A stretch of DNA of 31,563 bases from positions 1 to 31,563 of the IMG/VR virus record IMGVR_UViG_3300020454_000042; one strand, 5' to 3'. The stretch is from a virus. Below the pieces are notes generated by a model. The model made no database searches. It saw only the letters and a program-made list of their open reading frames with translations, and was not told where the DNA came from. Both the position numbers and the translations under genes were made by a program. Shown here one piece after another: positions 12,177-21,449 of the stretch (positions are counted from its first letter, which is position 1; each line of letters begins with the position of its first letter).

Positions 12177-15100
12177 TAAAATAATGTCTTATAAGGATCT
12201 CTTATAAGTCCTTTCGTTTTATATTGTGTATATCTTGGTCCTTGATATCTAGGATGTCCAAGTTGTCCTAACACAAAATCAACAGCAGTATCAGATGCAA
12301 GATCTAAGGATAATCCTTGTTCTTGTAATCCTTCTGCTACGTTTCGTGATGCAGACTGTAACCAAATAGGTAAGAATCTCATACCTACATGACCACCTAT
12401 TTTTAGTCCTTTTTCAATCGCCTCATCATCTTTTTTAGTAATATTTGGACTCCACTTAGTAGTCAAGTATTGTTTATTAGTTAATACTTCTATTGTTGTT
12501 CTAGGTAGAGAACCAATCTTTTTAAGACCAGTTGATTGTGGATCTGTTATCCAATGGAAAGGCTCCATTAATTGTTTAGAAAATGTGAGTACTTCGCCAT
12601 TTCCTAAGTCAATTCTTGTTGGATCTGTATTCTCTAATATTGAGTGTCCACTAAATATATAGTTTAGTGCAGATCCTGCTACAGCATACGTAAGTGCAGC
12701 TCTAGCAAAATAGTATTGATACATTCTACGTAATGCAGGATCAGACTCAAAGTTAGGTAATGACTTAGCAATAATCCTAATATTAGATATTGTCCAATCA
12801 GGAGCAAATAAAAGTAATTGCATATAACCTCTAGATGCTGGTTGTAACGTAGTTTGTGCTAATCTTTTAAGTGTATCAGATTGTATTCTGTTCGCTAATT
12901 GTTCCCAATTTTGTCCACCAAATGCATCATTAGCAAATGTAGCAGCTTTAGTTGCTTTACCATATATTTGTGCCTGAGTATCACCAGGCATAACTCTTAA
13001 TAAATTAGGTCTACCCATCAATGTAGGTGCATCTAATACTGTAAGAAATGTGTGAAGCTTAGCTGCTGTAAAAATTCTATCCCATGTAATAGTATCAAAC
13101 CATCTAAATACTTTTTCTACTCTATTATTTGTAGATACACCAAAGTGTCTTTTTAAGAATGGATCTAATCCTCTAAGATTATAATAGAATCTATCAAATC
13201 CTGTATCTTCAGGTACTGATATTTGTAATCCTACACCTTGACCAAATCTTACTACATCATCATAACCTGCTGTACGCAGTTGATCTATAGCATGACCAAA
13301 GTCTTTTATATACGCTTTTGGATCTTGAACAGATTTAAGTATTTCTGGTTTAGATCTGGGATCTAATGTTTTTTTAATAAAGTTTGGTTTAGCTCCTGCA
13401 AACCATAATGATTCTACTAATGCACCAGCATGAAAGAATGAAAAACCTACTGCTAGTCTTTTCATCATTAAGTTGGTTGTAAAGAGTGCACCCATTAATG
13501 CACCTTCATCAGTAGCATCAAACACCATTCTTAATGAATTAATCATACCTTTATGTACTAATACAGAATCAGTTCTATCTGCAAAGTATGGATGTTTAAA
13601 TTCTGTATAATTAGTATCATCAAAAGTTTTTTTGACGTTGTTTCTAATTATTAATGGTTTTTTAGATATTTCTGTAAGTTCTAAATTTTTTATTACAGCT
13701 CTCGTAGAGAGTGCTTTACCTGCTGCAAAAGTATACATTCTTACCAGCTCAGCTGGATCATCTTTACCTAAACGTATTGTAAATCCTTTTTGTAATCCAT
13801 GATTTATATCACCAAATACACCACGTTTAGCAAATTGAAACTTACCTGATGGACCAGTTACAATCCCTGTATCAAAGTCTTTTACAAATCTAAATGGTTG
13901 TGCTTTTGGATTATATTCATTCCAAAGCAAAGGTAGATAATTAGTTCTTTTATTAAATACTAATTTTTCACCACCTGCACCAAATATATTATAATATTCA
14001 TTAAAAATTTTTTCTATAGTTTTAGCTGCTTCAGGTAGATTTTTATCTACAGCTCTAAGCTCATCTAAAGTAATAGGTTTTAGTTTACCATTATATCTAA
14101 ATGTTTTTCTATCTACTCTAGCTTTTGTAAGATAATAAAATAATAATCTTCTTGAATCTATAGCATCAGGTATTTTAGATTTAATTACATTAGATAATTC
14201 TTGTGCTGCTGAATTTAATCTAACTGTGCTTAGTCTAGCAGCATCTAATGTAGCTTCACCTGATAGTGCTGCTTCTTCAAAATCTTTTGGAAGTTTTCTA
14301 AGTTGAGATCCTAATAATCTACTAGCACCATATATTGCTGCACCTATACCAAAACCTTTAGCTGTTGCTACAAGTTTTTCATCTGGTGATGTAAGAAATT
14401 GTGCTGTACCAAAGATAGCTCCAACTGCTCCTGCTCTTTTTAATGCAGTAGCAAGTGCCATATCTTTGCCATTTTCATTAATTTGTCTAAGAGCTGCTGT
14501 TACATCTGCCTTAATTAAGTCAAACTTTTTAGGATCAGATATAGTACCAGCTTCTTTTCTAATTATTTCTATTAGTTCATCTACATTTCTATAGATACCT
14601 TGTTCATTGAAATCTACTAACTTCTCTGCATTCTGATTATACTTGTCAAATACTTTTCTATGAGCTGCTTCTATTCTGGCTCTGGGTACTCTAGTTAATC
14701 TACGAACAAGCTCACCAGTTCCTGCAAAACCTACTGAAAACAAAGCTCCTGCTGTAGCTCCTATAGTAGTTTCTATAGATGTTCTTTTTGGATCTAGGTT
14801 TGCATTTTCACCTAACTGAAATGTAGTAGAAAATACTAATGGTGTAGCTAGTGTAGCTGTTGCACCTACTTTTAGATCAGATGCTATTTTAGCTTTTAAT
14901 CTTTTGTATTGTAAATTTTTACCACGTTTTAACTTAATAGAATTTACTACACCTCTACCAAGTCTACCCCATCCTAAAGGCATAAATAATAGCCAAGGAT
15001 CAGCAACAATCATATTTACAAGTTCAGCACCAAATAGTTTAGGATTTTGTTTTACCATATTCCCAACTTCTTTGATATCTATATTCATTGGTCCTTCTTC

Positions 15101-15403
15101 TAAAAGATAACCAAATCTATTTAATTTACGTTCTGCTTCTTTATAGACTTTAGATCCTGCTTGATCAGGATTGTTTTGTATATATTGTAATGCTTCTTGT
15201 GCTTGTTTCTTTTTAGTATTACCAGTAAGCCATTGATACAATGATGCTGGTAGTGATTCTTCTCTAATAAGATCTATAGGATTACGTAATGACTGAAAGA
15301 ATCCAGGAGTTTTATCTTGTACTGGTTCTTTTAAACCATCAGACAAACCTTTGATTGGATCCTTCAACTTAAATTCTTCAAGATGAAAGTCATTATGTGG
15401 CAT
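12176..15403 (-). CDS. Large internal virion (ejection) protein (1075 aa)
   Basis: This is the largest gene in the window. The protein is mostly helical and basic, with several Gly/Ala-rich hydrophobic stretches, for example near residues 131-150 (MIVADPWLLFMPLGWGRLG), around 180-230, and a helix containing GFSFFHAGALVESLWFAGAK. I see no lysozyme motif. Large late proteins with membrane-active segments at this place in podophages, next to other internal proteins, are usually carried in the head and injected with the DNA (like T7 gp16). Translation starts directly after the stop of the Lys-rich gene upstream. The ejection role is inference from position and composition. Confidence 0.72.
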   Translation of the reverse strand: MPHNDFHLEEFKLKDPIKGLSDGLKEPVQDKTPGFFQSLRNPIDLIREESLPASLYQWLTGNTKKKQAQEALQYIQNNPDQAGSKVYKEAERKLNRFGYLLEEGPMNIDIKEVGNMVKQNPKLFGAELVNMIVADPWLLFMPLGWGRLGRGVVNSIKLKRGKNLQYKRLKAKIASDLKVGATATLATPLVFSTTFQLGENANLDPKRTSIETTIGATAGALFSVGFAGTGELVRRLTRVPRARIEAAHRKVFDKYNQNAEKLVDFNEQGIYRNVDELIEIIRKEAGTISDPKKFDLIKADVTAALRQINENGKDMALATALKRAGAVGAIFGTAQFLTSPDEKLVATAKGFGIGAAIYGASRLLGSQLRKLPKDFEEAALSGEATLDAARLSTVRLNSAAQELSNVIKSKIPDAIDSRRLLFYYLTKARVDRKTFRYNGKLKPITLDELRAVDKNLPEAAKTIEKIFNEYYNIFGAGGEKLVFNKRTNYLPLLWNEYNPKAQPFRFVKDFDTGIVTGPSGKFQFAKRGVFGDINHGLQKGFTIRLGKDDPAELVRMYTFAAGKALSTRAVIKNLELTEISKKPLIIRNNVKKTFDDTNYTEFKHPYFADRTDSVLVHKGMINSLRMVFDATDEGALMGALFTTNLMMKRLAVGFSFFHAGALVESLWFAGAKPNFIKKTLDPRSKPEILKSVQDPKAYIKDFGHAIDQLRTAGYDDVVRFGQGVGLQISVPEDTGFDRFYYNLRGLDPFLKRHFGVSTNNRVEKVFRWFDTITWDRIFTAAKLHTFLTVLDAPTLMGRPNLLRVMPGDTQAQIYGKATKAATFANDAFGGQNWEQLANRIQSDTLKRLAQTTLQPASRGYMQLLLFAPDWTISNIRIIAKSLPNFESDPALRRMYQYYFARAALTYAVAGSALNYIFSGHSILENTDPTRIDLGNGEVLTFSKQLMEPFHWITDPQSTGLKKIGSLPRTTIEVLTNKQYLTTKWSPNITKKDDEAIEKGLKIGGHVGMRFLPIWLQSASRNVAEGLQEQGLSLDLASDTAVDFVLGQLGHPRYQGPRYTQYKTKGLIRDPYKTLF

Positions 15404-16069
15404 CTAAACTTTCTTTTTCCTTTTTAAGAAATCGCCTCTAGCTGTGTTAATAAATGTTTTACCTGATTTAGGATCAAAATATTCTCTATCATCAAGACCC
15501 ATTTGTTTTAATACACTTTGTGAAATACTTTTTTGTTTTACTGCAACATCTTTTTTAGCAAATGGACTTGCTTTAGTTCTACTTGTGAATTTTTCCATAG
15601 TTTTTCTAAATACATTTTCTGATTTAGTAGTAGCTGTTTTGTATGATTTTAATGCACCTTTAGATTTTGCTAATTTTAATATAGGTTTAGATGTAGGTAA
15701 ACCTGAACCTTTAAATATACCAGCTTGTTTTTGTTTTAAAGATGGAGCTGTTGGAGTTTTAACTTTTAATTTTCTACCTTTAATACCAGTTGCTGTTCTT
15801 AATCTTGATCTACTAAGTTCTTTATTTAAAGTTTTAAAAAACTTTTTATTCATAGTTTTAAGTGCAACACTTTCAGCAGCTAGATCACCAGTAGCTCTTT
15901 GTGATAAACCCATAAACTCAGGCAAATCACCTAATAGTTTTCTTTGATTAGCTTTAACAGTTTCATTTGACATAACAGATGTAAATCTGCTTGGTGTTTT
16001 TTGTGGTTTAAGTTTTTGTACACCTTTAAACTTTTTACTTATACCTGTTATTTTAAATTTTTTGATCAT
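15404..16069 (-). CDS. Lys-rich internal virion protein (221 aa)
   Basis: The protein is strongly basic, with Lys/Arg/Thr/Ser-rich low-complexity stretches throughout, no hydrophobic segments and no recognised domain. The C-terminus ends FLKRKKKV. It lies between the 373- and 1075-residue virion genes and ends one base before the latter's start, so it is probably part of the same ejected set. The high charge would suit contact with packaged DNA. Its antisense frame (15444-15947) is a composition artefact. Confidence 0.68.
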   Translation of the reverse strand: MIKKFKITGISKKFKGVQKLKPQKTPSRFTSVMSNETVKANQRKLLGDLPEFMGLSQRATGDLAAESVALKTMNKKFFKTLNKELSRSRLRTATGIKGRKLKVKTPTAPSLKQKQAGIFKGSGLPTSKPILKLAKSKGALKSYKTATTKSENVFRKTMEKFTSRTKASPFAKKDVAVKQKSISQSVLKQMGLDDREYFDPKSGKTFINTARGDFLKRKKKV

Positions 16070-16076
16070 TATACTC

Positions 16077-17198
16077 CTAGTCGAAATACTCAGGAAACTT
16101 AGCTTTTAATATTTTCATAGCTCGTTCCTTAGATACTTTTTGTAATTGTGGGTTTGATGCTAATAGCATACTAAATACTTGTGTGTCGTCATTTGATACA
16201 ACTTCACCTGTTTCTTTTGGTATAAATACTTCTGGTCCAGCTTCACCTACAAGATGAGCTTTACCTGCATGAGCTGTGCCACCATGTTCTAATTTTTTAA
16301 GTGTATCATCTGTAAATAAACCTCTAAACCAAGCACTATTTCTTTGTATAACACCAGATTTAACAAGTTCTTCCATAATTTTAATTTTATCATCTACTCT
16401 TATAATTATAGGTTTTCCAGCTGCTTTTAATTCAGATTGTTTTTTTGCTAATTTAGCTTGATATTGTACTGCTATTTCTTCTACAGCTCTATCATAATCA
16501 AGTCCTGGATTTCTACTTCCTTTATTTTTATCAAAAAAGTTTGCAACTTTAGCACCAAAGTTTTCAAACCAATTACCTTCAGATATACCAACTTTACCAA
16601 GTAAATTTTTAACTTCTGATATATCAGCAGCAGTAGCTTGTATTGGTTCTTGTTTTCTAGATTCTATAATTTTTTTATATTGTTGTGATACAGCTCCTGC
16701 TTTAATTACATTATCTAATGCACCAGCTCCTAATGATTTACCTTCAGCACCAGCTTGTAAAAATGCTAGTCCTATTGTAAATGCAGGATTAGACATTAGT
16801 CCTTCAAATCCACCTTTGTCTTTCCAAGTAGCAGCTGCTTTATCTAAATCAGTACCAGCAAGATTTGCTAATTTACTTAAAAAATTATTATCATTTGAAT
16901 ATTGTGTACCACTTCCACCCATAACTATAGGATCTGTAGGTGTAGAATCTTGTTTAGGTATTTTATCAGTTTTATTTTGTTTTAATATATTTTGTGGAAC
17001 AATAGATGTAGGAAATATATTACCACCAGGTTGAGTTAATGGCGAACCACCTTTTCTTTCTCTTAAACTTGCTTTAATTCCATCACCTAATGATGTATTA
17101 AAATCAGAGTCCATATTAGAAAAATCATCTTCCATTCTATTATCTATACCCTGTAATTTTTTTAATATATCACCATATGTATCTGTTAATAATCCCAT
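16077..17198 (-). CDS. Internal virion protein with tape-measure-type C-terminal motif (373 aa)
   Basis: The polar N-terminal third has Gly/Asn/Ser-rich linkers. A middle Ala/Gly-rich segment (about residues 117-180) is followed by a charged helical region. Residues 315-334 read HLVGEAGPEVFIPKETGEVV, a motif common near the ends of phage tape-measure and tail-associated proteins. No long tape-measure coiled coil is present, as expected for a short-tailed phage. It probably belongs to the internal or ejection proteins. Start is one base inside the end of the upstream gene. Confidence 0.7.
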   Translation of the reverse strand: MGLLTDTYGDILKKLQGIDNRMEDDFSNMDSDFNTSLGDGIKASLRERKGGSPLTQPGGNIFPTSIVPQNILKQNKTDKIPKQDSTPTDPIVMGGSGTQYSNDNNFLSKLANLAGTDLDKAAATWKDKGGFEGLMSNPAFTIGLAFLQAGAEGKSLGAGALDNVIKAGAVSQQYKKIIESRKQEPIQATAADISEVKNLLGKVGISEGNWFENFGAKVANFFDKNKGSRNPGLDYDRAVEEIAVQYQAKLAKKQSELKAAGKPIIIRVDDKIKIMEELVKSGVIQRNSAWFRGLFTDDTLKKLEHGGTAHAGKAHLVGEAGPEVFIPKETGEVVSNDDTQVFSMLLASNPQLQKVSKERAMKILKAKFPEYFD

Positions 17199-18217
17199 TA
17201 TAATATTCCTTTATTTAAACTTCTTTGTTTTAACCAGTTGTAAAATGGACTTTGATTTACAGCTAGTTGTCCAATAGCTGAAGAAGAATTTAATATTTGT
17301 TTTTGTTTTGCTAAAGATTTTGTATATTCAGTTTGAAAATCAAACTTAAATTTATTAGCACTATTACCAAAAAATTTAGCTGCAACACTATCTATTCTAT
17401 TTGCTGCTGAACTTTCAGCTAATTTAACATCTTCTGGTACATCATAAAATCTATTATCACCATCATCTGATGAATTATCTGATCCTTTTAATGAATCAAA
17501 ATATCCAGTATCTTTTAAAAAATCATGTTCTGGTGTGTTTTCTATTAATGTTGCATTTGGATCAAATGCTCTACCATTAGCAATATAAAAATCTCTTGAT
17601 CTTGGCATACCAAATTTATCAGTACCTTCAATCCAACTTGATCTTCTATTTTTATTAGCTGCATTTGCAAAAGGTGATAATATTTCTTTTAATGCGTTAG
17701 CTGTAAGAAAAGGACTGTTTGATTGCAAAATTCTTTCCATAGAAGTTTTACCACTTATAGCATCATTTACATTTACACCTGAGTTTACAAGATCTACAAT
17801 ATTTTTTGCTACAGCTTTATCTTGTTGAGATTGAGACATAGCAGTATTATATTGATTACTTTGTTGTCCTTGAAATGCAGAAGTAGATCCACCTCCACTC
17901 GATTGTGATCCACTATCATCTCTCCCTCTATCCATATCTCTTGATACATCTCCACCAGCTCTGTTTTGACTTGAATCTCTTGATCCAAAACCATCAAAAC
18001 TAAGTAATCCTGATGCACCTACATTAGGCTTACCTTTTAGTGATCCATGTATATTAGCATCTAACAATAAACTTTTTTCAGCATTTGTAATATATGCTAA
18101 TTCTGTAGATGGACTTGAAGGTGATGACTTCCAATACTTAGGAGCTGTAACTTCTTTAGTTTTACCTAAATAATTTTTTACACCTCCTTGCATTGCAAAG
18201 TCTTTTTCTAATAACAT
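17198..18217 (-). CDS. Structural/internal protein, Ser/Asn-rich (339 aa)
   Basis: The first half is low in complexity (Gly/Ser/Asp/Gln runs, about residues 70-130). The second half looks helical, with a Phe/Lys-rich end and a C-terminal QSPFYNWLKQRSLNKGIL tail. There is no recognised domain. It sits within the block of virion genes and overlaps the next by one base, so it is likely another internal protein. The frame at 17809-18018 lies inside it and is a shadow. Confidence 0.65.
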   Translation of the reverse strand: MLLEKDFAMQGGVKNYLGKTKEVTAPKYWKSSPSSPSTELAYITNAEKSLLLDANIHGSLKGKPNVGASGLLSFDGFGSRDSSQNRAGGDVSRDMDRGRDDSGSQSSGGGSTSAFQGQQSNQYNTAMSQSQQDKAVAKNIVDLVNSGVNVNDAISGKTSMERILQSNSPFLTANALKEILSPFANAANKNRRSSWIEGTDKFGMPRSRDFYIANGRAFDPNATLIENTPEHDFLKDTGYFDSLKGSDNSSDDGDNRFYDVPEDVKLAESSAANRIDSVAAKFFGNSANKFKFDFQTEYTKSLAKQKQILNSSSAIGQLAVNQSPFYNWLKQRSLNKGIL

Positions 18218-18224
18218 TTTATTC

Positions 18225-18320
18225 CTATAATATTGCTAAAACAATAATGATAACAGCTATAACTGCACAAGTTGTTTTATGTTCTTTAACTATGTGTGGT
18301 ATATGATCTTTTAGTTTCAT
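18225..18320 (-). CDS. Small single-span membrane peptide (31 aa)
   Basis: The ATG overlaps the stop of the upstream structural gene (TAATG) and the frame ends just before the next gene. Residues 1-16 are Lys/His-rich, and 17-31 are a hydrophobic membrane segment (TCAVIAVIIIVLAIL). It is too short for most automated calls. A membrane peptide inside the internal-protein block could help form the ejection channel or be a lysis helper; both are speculation. Confidence 0.55.
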   Translation of the reverse strand: MKLKDHIPHIVKEHKTTCAVIAVIIIVLAIL

Positions 18321-19048
18321 TATAATAACCCTCCTAATAATCCAAAACCTGCACCTATTGCAGCTCCATATGGAGTGCTCATTCCCATCATAGAAGCTAG
18401 TGATCCTCCAGTTAAAGCTCCACCAGCAGCCATAGTAACAGGATTGGCACTTGGTTGTTGAACTGAACCCATAGTTGATGGTAAACCAAAAGCTATTGGT
18501 GATACAGTTTGTTGATATTGTTGTAATGCAGCCATTGGAGCTAATTGTCTTTCAGCTTGTATATCTTCTAAAGCTCCTCCAACAGCAGTTAAACTCGGTA
18601 CTTGTTGAGCTGTTTGTAATTGTCTATTTCTTTCTCTTTCTAATTGACTAAATGCTAATGGTAATGCTCTATCTGCAACTTGTGAAATAACAGCAGATTG
18701 TGCTCCCATACTTGTAGGTGTTCTACCTGCACCACTAAACTGACCTGCAACATTTGTATAGATATCTTGTCCAGCTTGTGCAATCAAAGGAGATAAAAAA
18801 GGATTAGTAAACTTGCCTTGTATAGTATCCATAATTTGTTGGTTAGCAGCTCCTGCTATTTGTTCTTGTGCAGCTAAACCATCTAGTGTTTGTTGTGATG
18901 GTGGTACATAACCAGTACCTGCTGGTCCTTGACCATATATAGTTCCAGCTTCAGATATAATCTGATTTAAAGCTGGTTGTGCTGGTGCATAAGGTTCTAC
19001 TCTACTTGTTGTAGTAGAAGTTCCTCCACCTCCTCCTCCAAATGACAT
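18320..19048 (-). CDS. Gly/Gln/Ala-rich virion protein, probable ejection protein (242 aa)
   Basis: It begins with a run of six Gly residues and a Ser/Thr-rich stretch, then YGQGPAGTGYVPPSQQTLDG near residues 38-57, a block I have seen in structural proteins of marine podophages. The middle is Ala/Gln-rich and helical; the last 40 residues are Gly/Ala/Met-rich and hydrophobic. The layout suggests a small injected protein (compare T7 gp14 by position, not by sequence). Confidence 0.7.
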   Translation of the reverse strand: MSFGGGGGGTSTTTSRVEPYAPAQPALNQIISEAGTIYGQGPAGTGYVPPSQQTLDGLAAQEQIAGAANQQIMDTIQGKFTNPFLSPLIAQAGQDIYTNVAGQFSGAGRTPTSMGAQSAVISQVADRALPLAFSQLERERNRQLQTAQQVPSLTAVGGALEDIQAERQLAPMAALQQYQQTVSPIAFGLPSTMGSVQQPSANPVTMAAGGALTGGSLASMMGMSTPYGAAIGAGFGLLGGLL

Positions 19049-19049
19049 A

Positions 19050-19478
19050 TTATTTTTTCTCCTTATTGTGTTTTTCTAATAATACATGACTTTCTTTAAA
19101 ACCAAAGGGTTTAAGTACACGTTTCCATCCAGGTCTCGCTACTAACTCTAATAAATCGCAGTTGTTTTGCCATGCAAAATCTTCTACTTGTTTTATTAGA
19201 TGTTGCCATTTTTCACGATGATTACCAGTCATGATTTTAATATTTAAACATCGCTGTAATGGTCTTTGTATTATTTCTGTAACTACTACTCCATAATACT
19301 TTTTATCTTGTGAATCCCAAAGAATCCATAATTGCATCTTATTATCTAAGATCCATTTTTTTATATGTTCTGCTCTAGCATATCCATTAGATCTAGCTAG
19401 GGCATCTGCAATATTTTGTGATACCATATCCCAAGCATCATTAACATTTTCTGTTGGTATTCTAACCAATTCAATCAC
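19050..19478 (-). CDS. GNAT-like protein in the virion cluster (142 aa)
   Basis: The strand/helix order is compatible with an acetyltransferase (GNAT) fold: an N-terminal helix pair, then LWILWDSQDKKYYGVVVTEI, a strand with N-I-K-I-M-T, a helix, and C-terminal FGFKESHVLLEK. A T7 gp13-like protein of similar fold occurs in the same place in T7-type late clusters. The usual acetyl-CoA loop (Q/RxxGxG/A) is not obvious, so it may have lost activity. Its role is possibly virion assembly. Confidence 0.6.
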   Translation of the reverse strand: MIELVRIPTENVNDAWDMVSQNIADALARSNGYARAEHIKKWILDNKMQLWILWDSQDKKYYGVVVTEIIQRPLQRCLNIKIMTGNHREKWQHLIKQVEDFAWQNNCDLLELVARPGWKRVLKPFGFKESHVLLEKHNKEKK

Positions 19479-19795
19479 GTTATTTCTAAATAAGACACAA
19501 CAATGTGTAACTGATTACCAGCTGACGCTTGTGCTTTAAGTTCTTGTCCTTCTTGTATTATTAATGGTTGTGTAAGTAATTCTTTAGTTTGATTAGCAGA
19601 TAAACTTTCACTTTTAAATAAACTAAAAATGTTAGCAGACTCAACTAATGTAATATCTATAGTTGGTGTAGAACCTGTATCTTCAGATACTAATATAGAT
19701 TTTATAATACAAGTAGATCCAGTAGGTACGTTAAGTAACACTACTAGACCTGTTGACGTTAAATCTGCTTTTACATTTTTGTATGTATTAGCCAT
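19475..19795 (-). CDS. Beta-rich virion protein (106 aa)
   Basis: The whole protein alternates polar and hydrophobic residues, as in a small beta sandwich. It starts MANTYKNVKADLTSTGLVVL, an opening I have seen in small structural proteins of marine phages, and ends with a VVSYLEI strand. It is probably a tail or head surface protein. Overlaps on both sides (four bases and one base) place it in the late operon. Confidence 0.65.
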   Translation of the reverse strand: MANTYKNVKADLTSTGLVVLLNVPTGSTCIIKSILVSEDTGSTPTIDITLVESANIFSLFKSESLSANQTKELLTQPLIIQEGQELKAQASAGNQLHIVVSYLEIT

Positions 19796-20013
19796 TAGAT
19801 AACTATAGTATTAGCTTCTTCTTCAGTTAATGCTTCACCTGCCATAAGTTTAGCTCTAGCACTATTTTTTAAGTTTTGTTTAGCAGTTTGTTCAGCTTCA
19901 AATTCAGAAAGTTTAGTTTCTGCTCTAGCTTTTCTTTCTGCTATTTCAGCTTCACTTCTTTCTACTTCTGAAACTTCATTAGTTTGTGTATTAATTATTA
20001 TTCCTTTTTCCAT
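19795..20013 (-). CDS. Small acidic coiled-coil protein, fibre-cassette partner copy A (72 aa)
   Basis: The centre is a Glu/Ala/Arg-rich helix. The C-terminal AKLMAGEALTEEEANTIVI matches the ending AKLIAGEPLTEAEADTLVI of the protein at 21218, so the two are paralogues. Each copy lies directly downstream of a fibre gene (this one after 20018-20899, but with the other copy lying between two more genes). A fibre chaperone or connector role is inference from this pairing. Confidence 0.68.
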   Translation of the reverse strand: MEKGIIINTQTNEVSEVERSEAEIAERKARAETKLSEFEAEQTAKQNLKNSARAKLMAGEALTEEEANTIVI

Positions 20014-20017
20014 GTTA

Positions 20018-20899
20018 TTATCCTTTTATTCCATAAATTGCTACATGGCCACCATGAAAGTTATTTGAGTTAGTAGCAAATCTTAAACCACTATATGCAG
20101 TTGTAGAAATAACTCCACCTAAACCATTGTTTGTTCCTGCTGTTCCATTATTTGCTTCAGCATTTTGAATAAATATTGCTTCAAAAGTACAATATTTATA
20201 TTTACTGTTATTAGGATTAGTAAAAGTCATTCTTCCTAAGTGACCAGTATTTGTTCCCCCATTCATATTCCAAGTATTAATGGGTCTAAAACCTTGTGCA
20301 TCACTTTGCGACCAATTTGATGGACCACTAATAGCAGATAACTGATTTGTTATTTGTTGTGCTTTTGAATAATAAGTAATGGAAGTATCGTGTGAATTAT
20401 CACTAGCTTTTAAATATCCAACTTCTGGCCAAACACCTGAATCAGTACTTATTAAATCTGTATATCTTAATTCATAGTGTTTATAAGTACTTGTAAAACA
20501 ACCTTGAAAGTCAACATAAGACGCAGGTGATGAAAATGTATGTGAAGCAATTTTTACAAAATCTGATGATACTGTTCCATATTCTGGAGCTGTTGCACCA
20601 CTATTAACTTGTAATACTTGACCTGCAGTTCCAATAGCTAGTCTTTGTAATCCACTTCCATCTCTGTAAAGTACATCACCTTGTGTTGTTAATGTAGCAC
20701 CTACATCTGTACCATCTGTTCCTTTAGCTGCTAATTTTGTCCAATAGGTAGCATTGGAAGTAGCATTGCCTGTTGAAGCTAGTATACAAATGAATGTTTC
20801 ATCCCCATGAGTGACGATATCATCAACTACATAAGCAGTAGCACCATTATAGGCACCTCTGAATACTGGCTTAATTCTACCTAAATTTATTGTTGCCAT
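20018..20899 (-). CDS. Tail fibre/receptor-binding protein A (293 aa)
   Basis: The N-terminal 60 residues (Gly-Arg-Ile-x-Pro, then an A-Y-x-G-A-T-A-Y-V-V-D-D-I-V block) resemble the CBM5/12-like carbohydrate-binding modules often found at the start of marine phage fibres. They align with the start of the protein at 21450. Then comes DVLYRDGSGLQRLAIGTAGQ, shared in type with repeats of the 765-residue fibre. The remainder is Ser/Thr/Asn-rich beta structure ending in HVAIYGIKG. Likely binds host surface sugars. Confidence 0.75.
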   Translation of the reverse strand: MATINLGRIKPVFRGAYNGATAYVVDDIVTHGDETFICILASTGNATSNATYWTKLAAKGTDGTDVGATLTTQGDVLYRDGSGLQRLAIGTAGQVLQVNSGATAPEYGTVSSDFVKIASHTFSSPASYVDFQGCFTSTYKHYELRYTDLISTDSGVWPEVGYLKASDNSHDTSITYYSKAQQITNQLSAISGPSNWSQSDAQGFRPINTWNMNGGTNTGHLGRMTFTNPNNSKYKYCTFEAIFIQNAEANNGTAGTNNGLGGVISTTAYSGLRFATNSNNFHGGHVAIYGIKG

Positions 20900-20919
20900 T
20901 TATATTTTCTCCTTTGTTG

Positions 20920-21216
20920 TTAGACTGTCACAAACAGTTCACCATCTGAGTTCACTGAGAATGTAAGTCCTTTTTTACTAAAAAAGCTCTCATCAAATAA
21001 ATCTGTTTGAGAACTATCGTTTGTAGCTACTGATATATTATCAGAGCCATTTGTTTTTGTAAGAATAAGATCCTCTTTTTGACTACCAGTACCATTAGTT
21101 TTTTTAAAACCATATAGATCTGTATTACCTAATGATTCCTGTGTAGAAGTAGCAATTTCTGCTAATTCTATCTTACCACTGCTGATCATGTCAGCTAAGT
21201 CTCTTGCTCTTGTCAT
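20920..21216 (-). CDS. Small fibre-associated protein (98 aa)
   Basis: It starts MTRARDLADMISSGK, an opening I have seen in fibre-related proteins of marine phages. The last 45 residues are related to the end of the 765-residue fibre: both have Gly-x-Asp-Asn-Ile-Ser and finish with LTFSVNSDGELFVTV here, FTFSLNSNGRLIATV there. The shared end may be a folding or attachment tag. It lies between the two fibre cassettes. Confidence 0.66.
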   Translation of the reverse strand: MTRARDLADMISSGKIELAEIATSTQESLGNTDLYGFKKTNGTGSQKEDLILTKTNGSDNISVATNDSSQTDLFDESFFSKKGLTFSVNSDGELFVTV

Positions 21217-21217
21217 A

Positions 21218-21439
21218 TTATATTACCAAAGTATCTGCTTCAGCTTCAGTTAATGGCTCTCCTGCTATTAACTTAGCTTTAGCACTAGCTTTTAAATCTT
21301 TTTGCTCTTGTTCTTTTTGGTCAGCTTCAAGTGAACTTGCATCAGCTTGTTCTTTATCAGCTTTTAGAGCATCGATTTCAGCTTGTGTTACTTCTTCCTC
21401 AATAATACCATTTGGTGTTATTTTTTTATGATGTGCCAT
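21218..21439 (-). CDS. Small acidic coiled-coil protein, fibre-cassette partner copy B (73 aa)
   Basis: A short His/Lys-rich start is followed by a Glu/Gln/Ala-rich helix and the ending AKLIAGEPLTEAEADTLVI, nearly identical to that of the paralogue at 19795. It follows the 332-residue fibre gene by ten bases. This repeats the fibre-then-small-helical-protein order seen with copy A. Likely an assembly partner of the fibre; inferred, not shown. Confidence 0.68.
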   Translation of the reverse strand: MAHHKKITPNGIIEEEVTQAEIDALKADKEQADASSLEADQKEQEQKDLKASAKAKLIAGEPLTEAEADTLVI

Positions 21440-21449
21440 ATTTTACTCC

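Noticed and set aside
15444-15947. A 167-codon plus-strand frame opposite the Lys-rich virion gene
   Set aside because: It arises because Lys and Thr codons read as Phe, Leu and Gly on the other strand. It has no ribosome site and lies inside a well-supported late gene.
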